Assembly (NCBI RefSeq): GCF_039941195.1
Contig: NZ_JBDVFA010000013.1
Span: forward strand, 18,342-82,341
Direction: 5' to 3'
Source: Aurantibacter_A sp039941195
GTDB taxonomy: Bacteria; Bacteroidota; Bacteroidia; Flavobacteriales; Flavobacteriaceae
Length of the DNA stretch: 64,000 bases
Shown: one piece after another, positions 1 to 10,847 of the stretch
Layout: every line of letters starts with the position of its first letter
Numbering within the stretch: position 1 is the first letter of the stretch
Notes under the pieces: model-generated
Seen by the model: the letters and a program-made list of their open reading frames with translations, nothing else
Told to the model about the DNA's origin: nothing
Databases searched by the model: none
Program-made: the position numbers and the translations under genes

Positions 1-3000
1 CTGTCAGCTTCGAGCCTATTTGCTATTATAATTCTATTTTCTTTGAACTTGTCAAAATTTTCAGAAGTAAATTCATCACTCTTAGAAAAGAATGTACCAA
101 TCATCATTGTAGATATACTAAAATTACCTAACTCATTAATTAAAGAGTTTTGACCATTACTCCATGCATCTACATCATACGTTTCCTGGTAACTATTAGA
201 ATATTGACGATTTGCTGTAATATCAATAGTTAAATCCTTCATCGGCTGTGCCGTTGCCGTTATATCTAATTGTCTATTTGTAGTTTGCAAATATTGCTCG
301 TTAAAATCTTCATAACCAGTCAACCAACCTCTTTTTGCCGCTTCAAAGCGAACATCGGCCTGACTACCAAAAACAAATCCTGTAGAAGGCTTTAGCGTAC
401 CCAAAAAGCCAACCGACTGCGTATACCCAGGAAGCACTTTACCACTATTCTCATTATAATTAATATTCAAACGCTTCACCATCGTTAGAACATCAACTGC
501 AGTATTAAACAAGCCACTTGTTTTACTCTTAGATTTATCTTTCGATTTATCTGCATTTGCCTTACCAGCTGGTGCTTTCTTTGTAGTAGATTTACCCGTT
601 CGTTTTTTCAATCCTAATAAATCATAAAACTTTTGCATGGTTAGAGCAGCCGTTAGATTATGGGTACTTGCATTTTGAACTGTATTAATATTTTCACCAG
701 CCACCTCATATAAAGCATCACCGCCGCGTTGCCAGTCGAAATTACTCGTATAGGTGTATTGTGCATTAATAAAATCAAGCGCTGGTATTTTAGCAAAAGG
801 AATCTCATAATTCAGCTGCATTTGCTGCGCATGCCTATTTGGCTCACCTATATCAAAAAACCCATCCCATAGCCCCAACGTATTATCAATATCTGAAGTT
901 GGATCTCCAGGATCAGAAAAATAGTTTCTAATAATATTGTTATTAGAACCCGTAAGTTGTAATCGTAAAGACTTTGTTAAGGTATAATTAATGTTATACT
1001 GCCAATCGAACATATAATTACGTTGCTGTAAAAATGGAAGATCTAAGGTCTCAACACCTGGTTCAAAAACTTCTCTAAACTGTTGTTGATTGAATTGCCT
1101 ATTTATATTTGAATTCAATGACACACTTGCTGGCAACAGATTTAAGTTAATCTCTTTTAACCATTGCCAGTATTTACCCGTTAACATCGAATCTTTTTTA
1201 GCAAACGGCGCTATTTCTAAAGGCTTAAAATTATGACTATAAACAAAACCAGTCGCTACTTCCTGATCACGTAAATTGGCAATCTCAAAATCACGATGCT
1301 CAATTTCATTATAAGAATAGTTAAAGGTGAAATTCTCAATATCATAGAAATTTGCTTCAGCTTCTTCACCCCTATCTTTACGAACTCCTATTAAATTAAT
1401 ACTTGTTCTTTTCGTATAATCTTCAGCTTGTTCGCGCACTCGCTCTGCATCTTCTTCGGTTTCGGCGGTAGCGATTAAGTCGTCCAATTTTAAATCGTCG
1501 TAAACTGGATCAAATTCTGGCGTGATTAATTCTTCTGAGATACCATAGTTAAACGGTAATTGTATTCCCCATTTCGGAGGAAGTAAATGTCCAACATTAA
1601 CATTGGTTACCAAATCATATGAAGTTGCATCTTCTCTAGCTCGCTCATTTGGCATTTGATCAATTGAACCAAAGCCCGAGGTGCTTTTTGAGCCCGTTGC
1701 CGTGAAATTTGCAAAATCAGCAATATTACCATCTACAGCAACAATTGCAGCCCAACCTCCATTATTATCTAAACCAGCTAATCGCAATTCATTAAACCAT
1801 ACTTCACCTCTAGCAGGTAAATCATCGGTATTCTTTACACCAACCATCATACTTCGAATACTACCTAAAGAAGGATTACCTTTTAATCCGATACGCATAC
1901 TACCTTCGGGTCGTGGATCAAATTCATTTACTTGCATTATCGCTCCATCGATAACATCGTAAAATTCAACATCTGTTAATGGTGAAGTATCTCTGTTATT
2001 TATTCGTGTCGATTTTACCGTATTTAAGTGAGCGAGCTCAATATTCAACTCATTTACCTCTGGCCAAATATCGGTGTCTGTTAGTGTTCCATTGTGATCT
2101 GTAAATTCTAATGGTATTTCTATTTGATAATAGTTTTGCGAAAAATCTGTACCAATTCTTAAAAAACCAACTATTGGCTTTTCGCCATCAGGATAATCAG
2201 TATCAACTATTTCTTCTGCATGAATGAACATTTTCAGTTTTTCGTACTGACGAATATCTATATCTAGATTCTTAAAAACACCTCGCGAATCTTGAGATTC
2301 TAAATTGCTAAAGTTAAAAGATAACGACTGTTCGTTCTGTCGAATAATAGTGTTATTGTTATTTAACTGTTCGCGAACAACTCCTGGAGGCAATACATAC
2401 GGAACTGGGCTTCGATTACTATTTTCTTCAATATTTACAGTATTTACATCAACTATAGTTCCATCGTCTGTAGGATCTGTATCAATAGCATCTTCTTGTA
2501 AGTTTTTTGTATATGTTCTCCAATCACCACGAACTAAATCTAGTGTAGCAAAACGCAAAACCACATCACTATTAAACCCTGTTAGGTACATACGCATAAA
2601 GCTCATTGATCGAAAATCTGTAATACCACCTACAGCATCGGAGAAATCACTTAAAGGAATTTTGTATTGAATCCATCTTCTTCTAATAGTTCTTTCATTG
2701 GGTAATGTTGGCGTATCACTTTCTTCAAGAATATCAGTTACATATTTATCCAGCTCTGTTGTACCGGGTTTTATTGGAATTCGATATTCGTAATAACTAT
2801 TTACCGTATTCATAGTTAAATCGCGATCCAAATCTTCAACATCAGGCAAGGTCGTAGACCCTCTATTCGTGTTACTAACTGCTACAGGAGAGTTGCCATC
2901 TGGATTATTAAAATCGAGATAACGCTCTAAAATACCACCTTCTCTATTAAGGTAATATTGATAATTATCTAAAGCCGGATCATCGCCATTATCACCATAT

Positions 3001-6000
3001 ACAGCTCTTTCCTCATCATCACTTAAACCATCATACCCAACATCTTGCAATGCTCGATTAGTTTCGTCTGCGTCAAAAGCATATACTAAAGCTTGGGTTT
3101 GCGGCACTTGACCCCAAGAAGTTGGCGCCGAAGCTTCCGTAGCATCAGCATCTGGCAATCCATTCTCGTATTGCTTTTTACCATCTTTAAGAATATCTTC
3201 AGAAATATTACCAAGATTAAGCACCAATTCTCCTGGACTTGTTGAAATACCATCTACATATGGATCTAAAACCCAAAATTGAATGAATTCTACATTCGAT
3301 TGTTCAAAATCGGTACTACTCAACGAGCGCATAATACCGCCCCACTTATCGCTAGGTAAAGCTGTGTCAAAATTGTCATTTGTATTATATGGACCCTTAT
3401 TGTTTGGATAGTATGCTAAATCTAAAGTACTCTGAACCGTAGTCTGTCCCTGAGCAATATCATTATTAGGAAAAACTTCGTCTATATAAATACGACGGGT
3501 TTCGTTTGTAGAAATATCATTATCGGTAATTTCATCTGGACGCTGATTAGTATAAAAGATAGGATCAATTGTGTACCAAGCCATTTTTGCTCTCCCATAT
3601 CCATTTTCAAGATTTTGAGCAGAAGTAGGCGAATCTCCTTTTAAACTGCCGTCAACAAATTCTAATGGCGTACTGGCTAAACTCCACCCTAAAGAAGCTC
3701 GAATATCAATTAAGGCTTGAGCCCCTTCAAAATCATCGAGATAAGTAGTTGTTTCCCCTTCAAAATCAGCATTCTTCGGTGAATTTGGCTTTAATGCCGC
3801 AATTTCTCCACGAATAGAAATATTAGATGGAACATCCGTATCAATATTAGGTAGTTTGTTTACCAAACGCGTTAAAAACGGAACTTCGGTTGAGAAGTTA
3901 CCATTCATACCATATATTGTATTATTAACTGGTTCTACACCATAATTAGATTTTTGTGTAAGTGGGCGCTCATTTAAATTTAATAATGTACCTCCTAAGA
4001 CAAAGTTTTTACTGAATTGATGTTCAACGTTAACACCCGTAAATCGACGAGTTTGTTGCCCAAAAACTGCATTATTTTCAACAGAAATATTAATCGGAGT
4101 ATTTGAAGCTTCTAAACTTGGGTCCAAAATCTGAACAGTACCTGCTTGATAATTAACTGTATAATCTATACCCTCCTGCAATTGACGTCCACCAGCGGTT
4201 ACAGTTACCGAACCTCGTGGCACATTAAAGGCCCCAATAGAAATACCATTATTGCCTTCCGATTTATAAGTACCTTTTAATTGAAATTTATTCTTTTCTT
4301 GCTCTTCCTGCGCTGCCGCCTTTGTCAGCTCATACATTTCCCTAAAAACGTACTTCGCCTGGTTATCATTATACGTTGTAATATTATCATATGTATTACC
4401 TCCACCAAGTTTATTATATAGGTATTCACCAAATGGTTCTACGGTAGTAAATATTATTTCACCACCGTCACTATTAATGGTTAAACCTTCAACAAAATCA
4501 AAGAAACCATCACCACCTCGTTGGATATCATTATAAACATTAAGTCGATCCAGATTAAATACTTCTAATAATATATCTTCTTCCAAACCAGTTGGCCAAG
4601 TTGCTTCGGCAACAGGAGTTATATAGTTCCGTGGTGTAGGATCTTCATAAAGAATGTTCAATTTAAAATCATCCTGACTCAAACGAAATGCACCAGTAGC
4701 ATAAATATTTTTCATCATCAAATCCCAAATAGGATCTGTAATATTGGTAATGTTACTTTTTAATAGCTTCAATACTAATGTATTGTTTTCAATTATCGGA
4801 TTTTCATCTGTAGATAAAGTAGTGGCATCAATACCTCCGTTTGCAAATTCACCTACCTGATAAACTTGTCCATTATAGGTATATTGAAAAGCAACACCTA
4901 AAACCTCATCATTACTTAAACGTTGATTTAACGAGATATAACCCAATTGAGAATTAAAAGTATAATCACGACTTTGATCTAACTTTCTAGCATTTTCTAA
5001 AATAGCATAATCAAAACCTTGATTAGCTACGAAGCCTCCTGTAAAATTGAATCCACTTTCTACCGTAGCAATATCTCTAATGTTCTCATTTAACATTCCG
5101 CCAGCACCAATTTTTGTTGGATCAAAATCGTTACTCGCATTTCGCGGTAATGCTGTTGGTAAATCATTAAAGAAACCAGCAGGATCACCATTAGCAATAC
5201 CAATTCTTGTTTTTTCGGGATTTGGCTCCCCTAAATCTTGGATTGCAACTATGTTACGAACATTAAGCGTTTGTTGAGATCTATTGGTTATCCAAACTTC
5301 CAAACGAGTAATTTGAACCTGACTTTTAATAAATGGATAATTCTCTAACGCCCCATCATAGGCATCGCGGAAATATTGCGAAAGAAAGAAGTGCTTATTC
5401 TCATCATAATCTGCTGCATATAAAGAAAAGTCATTTAGGGTTCCTCCTCCTTGCGCAACTACTGTATTATTCTGCGAACGTTGTTCTGAAAACACTGCAG
5501 TTACTTTTGTTTTACCAAATTGCAATTGCGTTTTTACACCAAAGAGACTTTGCGCGCCTTGAATTAAAGAACTATTCAGAGGCATATTTACATTACCAAC
5601 TTCTATACTTTGGATAATATCATCTTCCGTTGGAGTATAATCCAACTTTACTATATTTTGAAAATCGAAGGTTGCTTCGGTATCGTAGTTTGCAGTTACT
5701 TGCAAACGCTCACCAATTTTACCCAGCATACTTAAACTAATTCGCTGATCAAAATCAAATGACAAATTGGTCCTGTTTCTTGGCGACAAAGATGGGTTAT
5801 CGTTTTTCTGCCATATAACACCTAAATCCATAGCCACAGAACCCTGTGGAATAACCTCAATGGTATTTCCGCCGAAAACAGATTCAAAGAAACTATTATT
5901 TACGTAGAAATTAGGAAGGAGGTTTTTTCTTGCCTCTTCACTACCTTCTTTTTTACCAGAAAATGCATCAGATTTTTCTTTAAAATAGTCTTTTATCCCT

Positions 6001-6317
6001 TCCTGACGAACCATTTCATAATACTGCGCCGGAGTCAAAATTATAGGATATCCAATATTAAAATCACCTACTTTTTCAGAATAAACATAGGCATCCAATG
6101 TAGGATCATATATATATTTGGAGACAATACTCTCGGGGTTATTAAGTTTTAAACGCCCAAGTGCGAATCCTGTTTTTACAGAATCTATTTCTTCTTCAAC
6201 CTCATCTGTATCTTCGGTTTCTTGTGAATAAGAAATACCATTAACCATTAAAAAAATGGTAGATAGGAAGATAAGCTTAAATGTAAATTTAAGTTGGTTT
6301 TTTGCCCCTTTTTTCAA
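1..6317 (-). CDS. sprA: SprA, giant type IX secretion/gliding outer-membrane protein (3' end outside the window)
   Basis: SprA forms the very large outer-membrane translocon of the type IX secretion system, which exports adhesins and enzymes and supports gliding. About 2105 codons read through on the minus strand without a stop. The N-terminus has a basic start and a hydrophobic stretch ending GISYSQ (signal peptide), followed by an acidic linker. Recognisable SprA phrases include PIILTPAQYYEMV, RISLSMLGKIGERL and, near position 1, NFSISTMMIGTFFS and ENRIIIANRLEA. SprA is usually about 2400 residues, so roughly the last 300 are missing. No ATG precedes the signal peptide. A TTG at 6317, five bases after the ruvA stop, gives a complete signal sequence and is the chosen start; the first ATG (6250) would cut the signal peptide in half. 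The short spacing suggests co-transcription with ruvA. Identity is near certain; the start is less so. Confidence 0.95.
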   Translation of the reverse strand, partial: MKKGAKNQLKFTFKLIFLSTIFLMVNGISYSQETEDTDEVEEEIDSVKTGFALGRLKLNNPESIVSKYIYDPTLDAYVYSEKVGDFNIGYPIILTPAQYYEMVRQEGIKDYFKEKSDAFSGKKEGSEEARKNLLPNFYVNNSFFESVFGGNTIEVIPQGSVAMDLGVIWQKNDNPSLSPRNRTNLSFDFDQRISLSMLGKIGERLQVTANYDTEATFDFQNIVKLDYTPTEDDIIQSIEVGNVNMPLNSSLIQGAQSLFGVKTQLQFGKTKVTAVFSEQRSQNNTVVAQGGGTLNDFSLYAADYDENKHFFLSQYFRDAYDGALENYPFIKSQVQITRLEVWITNRSQQTLNVRNIVAIQDLGEPNPEKTRIGIANGDPAGFFNDLPTALPRNASNDFDPTKIGAGGMLNENIRDIATVESGFNFTGGFVANQGFDYAILENARKLDQSRDYTFNSQLGYISLNQRLSNDEVLGVAFQYTYNGQVYQVGEFANGGIDATTLSTDENPIIENNTLVLKLLKSNITNITDPIWDLMMKNIYATGAFRLSQDDFKLNILYEDPTPRNYITPVAEATWPTGLEEDILLEVFNLDRLNVYNDIQRGGDGFFDFVEGLTINSDGGEIIFTTVEPFGEYLYNKLGGGNTYDNITTYNDNQAKYVFREMYELTKAAAQEEQEKNKFQLKGTYKSEGNNGISIGAFNVPRGSVTVTAGGRQLQEGIDYTVNYQAGTVQILDPSLEASNTPINISVENNAVFGQQTRRFTGVNVEHQFSKNFVLGGTLLNLNERPLTQKSNYGVEPVNNTIYGMNGNFSTEVPFLTRLVNKLPNIDTDVPSNISIRGEIAALKPNSPKNADFEGETTTYLDDFEGAQALIDIRASLGWSLASTPLEFVDGSLKGDSPTSAQNLENGYGRAKMAWYTIDPIFYTNQRPDEITDNDISTNETRRIYIDEVFPNNDIAQGQTTVQSTLDLAYYPNNKGPYNTNDNFDTALPSDKWGGIMRSLSSTDFEQSNVEFIQFWVLDPYVDGISTSPGELVLNLGNISEDILKDGKKQYENGLPDADATEASAPTSWGQVPQTQALVYAFDADETNRALQDVGYDGLSDDEERAVYGDNGDDPALDNYQYYLNREGGILERYLDFNNPDGNSPVAVSNTNRGSTTLPDVEDLDRDLTMNTVNSYYEYRIPIKPGTTELDKYVTDILEESDTPTLPNERTIRRRWIQYKIPLSDFSDAVGGITDFRSMSFMRMYLTGFNSDVVLRFATLDLVRGDWRTYTKNLQEDAIDTDPTDDGTIVDVNTVNIEENSNRSPVPYVLPPGVVREQLNNNNTIIRQNEQSLSFNFSNLESQDSRGVFKNLDIDIRQYEKLKMFIHAEEIVDTDYPDGEKPIVGFLRIGTDFSQNYYQIEIPLEFTDHNGTLTDTDIWPEVNELNIELAHLNTVKSTRINNRDTSPLTDVEFYDVIDGAIMQVNEFDPRPEGSMRIGLKGNPSLGSIRSMMVGVKNTDDLPARGEVWFNELRLAGLDNNGGWAAIVAVDGNIADFANFTATGSKSTSGFGSIDQMPNERAREDATSYDLVTNVNVGHLLPPKWGIQLPFNYGISEELITPEFDPVYDDLKLDDLIATAETEEDAERVREQAEDYTKRTSINLIGVRKDRGEEAEANFYDIENFTFNYSYNEIEHRDFEIANLRDQEVATGFVYSHNFKPLEIAPFAKKDSMLTGKYWQWLKEINLNLLPASVSLNSNINRQFNQQQFREVFEPGVETLDLPFLQQRNYMFDWQYNINYTLTKSLRLQLTGSNNNIIRNYFSDPGDPTSDIDNTLGLWDGFFDIGEPNRHAQQMQLNYEIPFAKIPALDFINAQYTYTSNFDWQRGGDALYEVAGENINTVQNASTHNLTAALTMQKFYDLLGLKKRTGKSTTKKAPAGKANADKSKDKSKSKTSGLFNTAVDVLTMVKRLNINYNENSGKVLPGYTQSVGFLGTLKPSTGFVFGSQADVRFEAAKRGWLTGYEDFNEQYLQTTNRQLDITATAQPMKDLTIDITANRQYSNSYQETYDVDAWSNGQNSLINELGNFSISTMMIGTFFSKSDEFTSENFDKFKENRIIIANRLEAD

Positions 6318-6322
6318 ACTTG

Positions 6323-6904
6323 CTACAAATTTTTGAGCGCCTGTTTTATAGTCTCTTCGACACTTAGCGCAGGATCTTGACCTAGTACTTTGTCAACAGC
6401 CTTTTCAGCCTGCTTTCTTACAAAGCCGAGAACCTCTAAAGCAGATAACGCTTCATCTCTATTTGTATTGTTCGATGAAAGGGAAACTTCATCGATGTTG
6501 TATATTTTTAAAATCTTGTCTTTAAGATCCAAGATTACCCTTTGTGCAGTCTTAGCTCCTATACCTTTGATACTTTGTATAGTAGGAACATCGCCTGTGG
6601 CTATTGCATCTCGTATTTGAATTGGAGTCAATGAAGATAACATTGTACGGGCTGTACTAGAACCAATTCCAGAAACCGACAATAGTAATCGAAAAATCTC
6701 ACGCTCGCTCTTTTCCGCAAATCCGAATAAAGAATGTGAATCTTCTTTTACTTGTAAATGTGTATAAATTTGAACATTCTCTGCATCTGGAACTTTAGAA
6801 AAAGTATTCAAAGAAATATTAACGAAATAACCTACACCTGCACATTCCACAATCAAATGCGTAGGATTTTTCTCAATTAATTTTCCTTTTAAATGATGAA
6901 TCAT
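6323..6904 (-). CDS. ruvA: Holliday junction branch migration protein RuvA
   Basis: RuvA binds four-way DNA junctions as a tetramer and loads the RuvB motor during recombinational repair. The 193 residues match the family's usual length. They show an N-terminal OB fold (MIHHLKGKLIEK), two helix-hairpin-helix motifs (LLSVSGIGSSTARTML and IQSIKGIGAKTAQRVILDL, residues about 72-130) and a C-terminal RuvB-contacting domain (EALSALEVLGFVRKQAEKAV). It lies between the malic enzyme gene and sprA; its partner ruvB is 24 kb away at 30248-31270. sprA begins five bases after its stop. The start is a plain ATG. Confidence 0.97.
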   Translation of the reverse strand: MIHHLKGKLIEKNPTHLIVECAGVGYFVNISLNTFSKVPDAENVQIYTHLQVKEDSHSLFGFAEKSEREIFRLLLSVSGIGSSTARTMLSSLTPIQIRDAIATGDVPTIQSIKGIGAKTAQRVILDLKDKILKIYNIDEVSLSSNNTNRDEALSALEVLGFVRKQAEKAVDKVLGQDPALSVEETIKQALKNL

Positions 6905-7014
6905 CGTCTCCTTATTATCAATAAAACCGGGTAAATGGTAAAATAAAAAAACACTAATTTGTATTTCACACTTTACTCACTACTTTATATTATTCACCTA
7001 TTACTAGGCATTAT

Positions 7015-9312
7015 CTAATTCTTTTTACTTTTCGCTTTTTTTCTTTTTTCTCGTTCTTGAGAATCGATAACTGCAATTGCAGCCATATTAACAATCTCAT
7101 CTACACTAGCACCTAATTGCATTACATGCACCGCTTTTTTAAGACCAACCATAATTGGACCTATGGAAGCTGAACCATTAAGTTCTTTCAATAATTTATA
7201 GGTAATATTTGCTGATTCTAGATTTGGAAAAACCAAAGCATTTACACGTTTTCCAGCCAGTTTCGAAAATGGAAAACGACTTTTATGTAAATCTTGATTC
7301 AAAGCAAAATCTATTTGTACTTCACCATCTACTACTAAATCGGGATTTTTTTCGTGTAAAATTCGAACAGCTTCTCTTACCTTTTTAGCATTCGGATGTG
7401 AAGATGAACCAAAGTTAGCGTAAGAAGCTAAAGCCATCACTGGATCAAAGCCAAAGGTTGAAGCAACATTTGCTGTCATCTGAGCTATCTCGGCAATTTC
7501 TTCTGCATTAGGATCAATATTTATAGAAGTATCTGCTAAAAATAATGGTCCTCTTTGGGTATTCATTATATTTACTGTGGCCACTCTTTTTACACCTGCA
7601 GCGCGTCCGATAACTTCAAATACCGGTGTCACTACTTTCGGATATGCTTTTGAATAACCTGATATCATTCCATCGGCATCACCTTCAGCTACCATCATGG
7701 CTCCAAAATAATTACGATCTCGCATTTGCGATTTAGCACTATACAAAGTTACGCCTTGTCGCTTTCTAGCCTGCCAATGCTTTTGAGCATATTGATTACG
7801 TTTGTCTAAAGAATCACTTAACTGTAAATCAATTATTTGAACATCAGCATTGAATTCTAGATCCTCTTTTAAATCTAGAATAGTTTCACTATTCCCTAAA
7901 AGTATAGGAACAGCAATACCTTCTTCATGAACTATTTGTGCAGCTCTAAGAACATCCATCTGATCTGCTTCGGCGAACACAATTTTCTTAGGATTAGATT
8001 TTGCTCTGTTGTGCAACATGCGCACTACTTTATTATCGTTACCTGAACGCAACCATAATTCTTCTTTATATTTATCCCAATCTTCAATAGGGTTTTTAGC
8101 TACTCCACTTTCAATTGCGGCTTTTGCAACTGCTGGTGGAATATCAATAATAAGTCTTGGGTCAAAAGGTTTTGGAATAATATACTCTTGGCCAAAAGAT
8201 AATCGAGTCTCGCCATATGCAATATTCACTTGCTCAGGTACAGATTCCTTTGCCAGTTTTGCAATTGCAATAACGGCTGCTTTTTTCATTTCTTCATTTA
8301 TCGAGGTAGCTCTTACATCTAATGCACCTCTAAAAATGTATGGAAATCCTAAAACATTATTAACCTGATTAGGATTATCTGATCTACCAGTAGCCATGAT
8401 GACATCGGGTCTAGTTTTTACAGCCAATTCATAACCAATTTCAGGATCCGGATTCGCCATGGCAAATACAATGGGATTCTTTGCCATCGATTTCAACATT
8501 TCTGGTGAAACGACATTAGCAATAGATAATCCAATGAAAACATCTGCATCCTTCATCGCCTCACTTAAAGTATCTATCTTTCTATCGGTACTGAATTCTG
8601 CTTTTTCAACCGAAAGACTTTGACGATCACTTCGAATAACACCCTTACTATCGAGCATTACTATATTTTTATCACTAGCCCCAAAACTTTTATAGAGTCT
8701 AGTACAAGAAACGGCAGCAGCACCTGCTCCACTTACAACAATTTTTACTTCCTCAATTTTCTTTCCTGCAATTTCTAATGCATTAATAAGTGCAGCCGCA
8801 GAAATAATTGCCGTACCATGTTGATCATCGTGCATTACCGGAATATCCAATTCTGCTTTTAATCTTCTTTCAATTTCAAAGGCTTCTGGCGCACTAATAT
8901 CTTCCAAATTAATTCCACCAAAAGTTGGTGCAATCATCTTTACGGTTTCAATAAATTTATCGGGATTTTTAGTATCCACTTCGATGTCAATTCCATCAAT
9001 ATCAGAGAATATCTTAAACAACAATGCCTTTCCTTCCATAACTGGCTTAGAAGCTTCAGGTCCAATATCACCCAAACCTAATACAGCCGTCCCATTTGAA
9101 ATAATTGCCACCATATTACCCTTTGAAGTATACCGATAAGCAAGTTCTTTGTCTTTATGAATCTCTAAACATGGCTCTGCTACACCAGGTGAATATGCTA
9201 AAGCAAGATCTCTTTGTGTTGTATAAGGTTTGGTAGGAACTATTTTTATTTTACCTGGTTGCGGTTTTGCATGATAGACTAATGCTTCTCTCCGCAGCTT
9301 TTGATTCGCCAT
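7015..9312 (-). CDS. maeB: NADP-dependent malic enzyme with C-terminal phosphotransacetylase-like domain (MaeB type)
   Basis: This enzyme oxidatively decarboxylates malate to pyruvate, giving NADPH for biosynthesis. At 765 residues it has the two-part layout of the MaeB family. Residues 1-430 are the malic enzyme domain, with LAYSPGVAEPCLEI, the metal-binding stretch DIPVMHDDQHGTA and the nucleotide-binding fold around VVSGAGAAAVSC. Residues about 440-755 are a phosphate acetyltransferase-like domain (IVFAEADQMDVLRAAQIV, GDADGMISGYSKAYP), which in known homologues is regulatory rather than catalytic. The C-terminus is a basic tail. A TAACTTTG element lies 20 bases upstream of the ATG. ruvA follows after 110 bases and could be read through from here. 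Confidence 0.95.
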   Translation of the reverse strand: MANQKLRREALVYHAKPQPGKIKIVPTKPYTTQRDLALAYSPGVAEPCLEIHKDKELAYRYTSKGNMVAIISNGTAVLGLGDIGPEASKPVMEGKALLFKIFSDIDGIDIEVDTKNPDKFIETVKMIAPTFGGINLEDISAPEAFEIERRLKAELDIPVMHDDQHGTAIISAAALINALEIAGKKIEEVKIVVSGAGAAAVSCTRLYKSFGASDKNIVMLDSKGVIRSDRQSLSVEKAEFSTDRKIDTLSEAMKDADVFIGLSIANVVSPEMLKSMAKNPIVFAMANPDPEIGYELAVKTRPDVIMATGRSDNPNQVNNVLGFPYIFRGALDVRATSINEEMKKAAVIAIAKLAKESVPEQVNIAYGETRLSFGQEYIIPKPFDPRLIIDIPPAVAKAAIESGVAKNPIEDWDKYKEELWLRSGNDNKVVRMLHNRAKSNPKKIVFAEADQMDVLRAAQIVHEEGIAVPILLGNSETILDLKEDLEFNADVQIIDLQLSDSLDKRNQYAQKHWQARKRQGVTLYSAKSQMRDRNYFGAMMVAEGDADGMISGYSKAYPKVVTPVFEVIGRAAGVKRVATVNIMNTQRGPLFLADTSINIDPNAEEIAEIAQMTANVASTFGFDPVMALASYANFGSSSHPNAKKVREAVRILHEKNPDLVVDGEVQIDFALNQDLHKSRFPFSKLAGKRVNALVFPNLESANITYKLLKELNGSASIGPIMVGLKKAVHVMQLGASVDEIVNMAAIAVIDSQEREKRKKAKSKKN

Positions 9313-9331
9313 GTTTCTAGAATTTGATTGA

Positions 9332-9339
9332 CAAAGTTA
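9332..9339 (-). promoter_or_regulatory. Candidate -7 promoter element of the malic enzyme gene
   Basis: On the minus strand this reads TAACTTTG, matching the Bacteroidota -7 consensus TAnnTTTG, 19 bases before the ATG at 9312. No well-placed -33 TTG is visible, so the call rests on the -7 box and its position. Confidence 0.35.
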
Positions 9340-9434
9340 GAACAATACATTCAATAATAAATGCGTCAAAACAATCTTAAATGAATCTTTATAAACACTT
9401 TTTAATTATAACTTTCGTAATGGTCTAGCAATTA

Positions 9435-10754
9435 TTATGATTCTGCATCAAGTACCGCTTCATTAATATTTAATCGCATGGCTAAGGCAGAAGCTATTAC
9501 GAAAAACACCCCGCCGAATAACATAGCATTAATCGCATTTGCACCCAGAAAATTTTTAAAAATAGGACCAAAGGTTAAGGTCTCAATACCCATAGGAATT
9601 ACAATCATCATATTCAAAATACCCATATAAACACCTCGTCTTTCTTGTGGGATAATTTTGGAAACCATCGTGTACGGTATACCCATTATTGCTGCCCATC
9701 CTATACCAAAAAGCACCATAGGAATTAGTGCAAGCATTGGATTTGATATAAAAGGTATGCTCAACATGGTTAGACCAGAACCAAATAGACTTAAAGCATA
9801 AACTTTTTTACTCCCAAATTTAATAGACAACGGAACTAAAGCCAAAGCAACAACCACAGTTGCTATATTATAAGCAGTACTCATTTTAGCCGCTTGCGCA
9901 AATGCAGCAGACAAATCAAGCATCATAGTTTTCTGAATCATTGGTGTAATAAACTGCCAATACACAAATAATGCATACCATTGAAAAAGATAAACTCCGG
10001 CAAGTTTCCACATAAAATTAGGCATCTCTTTTACAGCTTTATAAATTTCTTCCAATGGCATTTTGAGCCTTTCCAAAAAGGGTAAGGATTTATGTGCTAT
10101 TATTTCGTTAAGTTCTTCTTCAGAAGGTGGAATTTCAGGCGTTTTTAAAACAGACCATAAAATCGTTACAACTGATAAAATTGCCCCTAAAAAGAAAGAA
10201 TAATACAACCATTTTGGAATACTACCAGCTATTTCTTCAACACCCCCAAACCAATCTTGAAACAAGAAGATAGATGCGTTTGCCAGAACAATACCTGCTC
10301 CCACAAATAGACTTTGCATTTGGAAGCCCATACTCAACTGCTTTTTAGGCAATTTATCACCAACAAAAGCCCGATAGGGTTCCATTGCCATATTGTTACC
10401 AACATCTAAAATCCAAAGTAAACCTACGGCAAACCATAAAACCGGACTTTGTGGAAAAGCAAACAAACACAAACTACCTAAAATGGCACCGATTAAGAAG
10501 AAAGGTTTTCTTCTTCCCCATTTTGGTGACCACGTTTTATCTGAAATTGCCCCTATAATTGGTTGAACTATTAAACCTGTGATGGGGCCGGCAATATTTA
10601 ATATGGGTAACAACTCTTCTTCTGCACCTAAAAATAGAAATATTGGATTAATAGCACTTTGCTGTAAACCAAAACTAAATTGAATGCCAAGAAAGCCAAC
10701 ATTCATATTAAAAATTTGCCAAAAACTTAATTTGGGTTTTTCAATCGTGTTCAT
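9435..10754 (-). CDS. MFS sugar transporter, SLC45/sucrose-carrier type
   Basis: A twelve-helix major facilitator, probably a proton-coupled uptake carrier for sucrose or a similar glucoside in the inner membrane. The loop after helix 2 carries the MFS signature as SDKTWSPKWGRRKPFF, and LLWILDVGNNMAMEPYRA is the pattern shared with plant SUT and animal SLC45 carriers. The reading frame extends upstream to a GTG at 10814. The ATG at 10754 (MNTIEKPKLSFWQIF) starts just before the first helix and is preferred, giving 439 residues. The gene directly upstream encodes sucrose phosphorylase, and the two read in the same direction 93 bases apart. Substrate is inferred from that neighbour; a maltose or other glucoside carrier is the alternative. 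Confidence 0.82.
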   Translation of the reverse strand: MNTIEKPKLSFWQIFNMNVGFLGIQFSFGLQQSAINPIFLFLGAEEELLPILNIAGPITGLIVQPIIGAISDKTWSPKWGRRKPFFLIGAILGSLCLFAFPQSPVLWFAVGLLWILDVGNNMAMEPYRAFVGDKLPKKQLSMGFQMQSLFVGAGIVLANASIFLFQDWFGGVEEIAGSIPKWLYYSFFLGAILSVVTILWSVLKTPEIPPSEEELNEIIAHKSLPFLERLKMPLEEIYKAVKEMPNFMWKLAGVYLFQWYALFVYWQFITPMIQKTMMLDLSAAFAQAAKMSTAYNIATVVVALALVPLSIKFGSKKVYALSLFGSGLTMLSIPFISNPMLALIPMVLFGIGWAAIMGIPYTMVSKIIPQERRGVYMGILNMMIVIPMGIETLTFGPIFKNFLGANAINAMLFGGVFFVIASALAMRLNINEAVLDAES

Positions 10755-10847
10755 TTCTGGACTGGTTTGGTTAATTATTACATTTCTAACAAGATAGCTT
10801 TTTTTTATAGCCACTTTTTCAGATAATTCTAATTGAGCGCATTCCCT

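Noticed and set aside
1681..5617. Several plus-strand frames of 76-121 codons
   Set aside because: All are antisense to the uninterrupted sprA frame and show no start signals or protein-like features.
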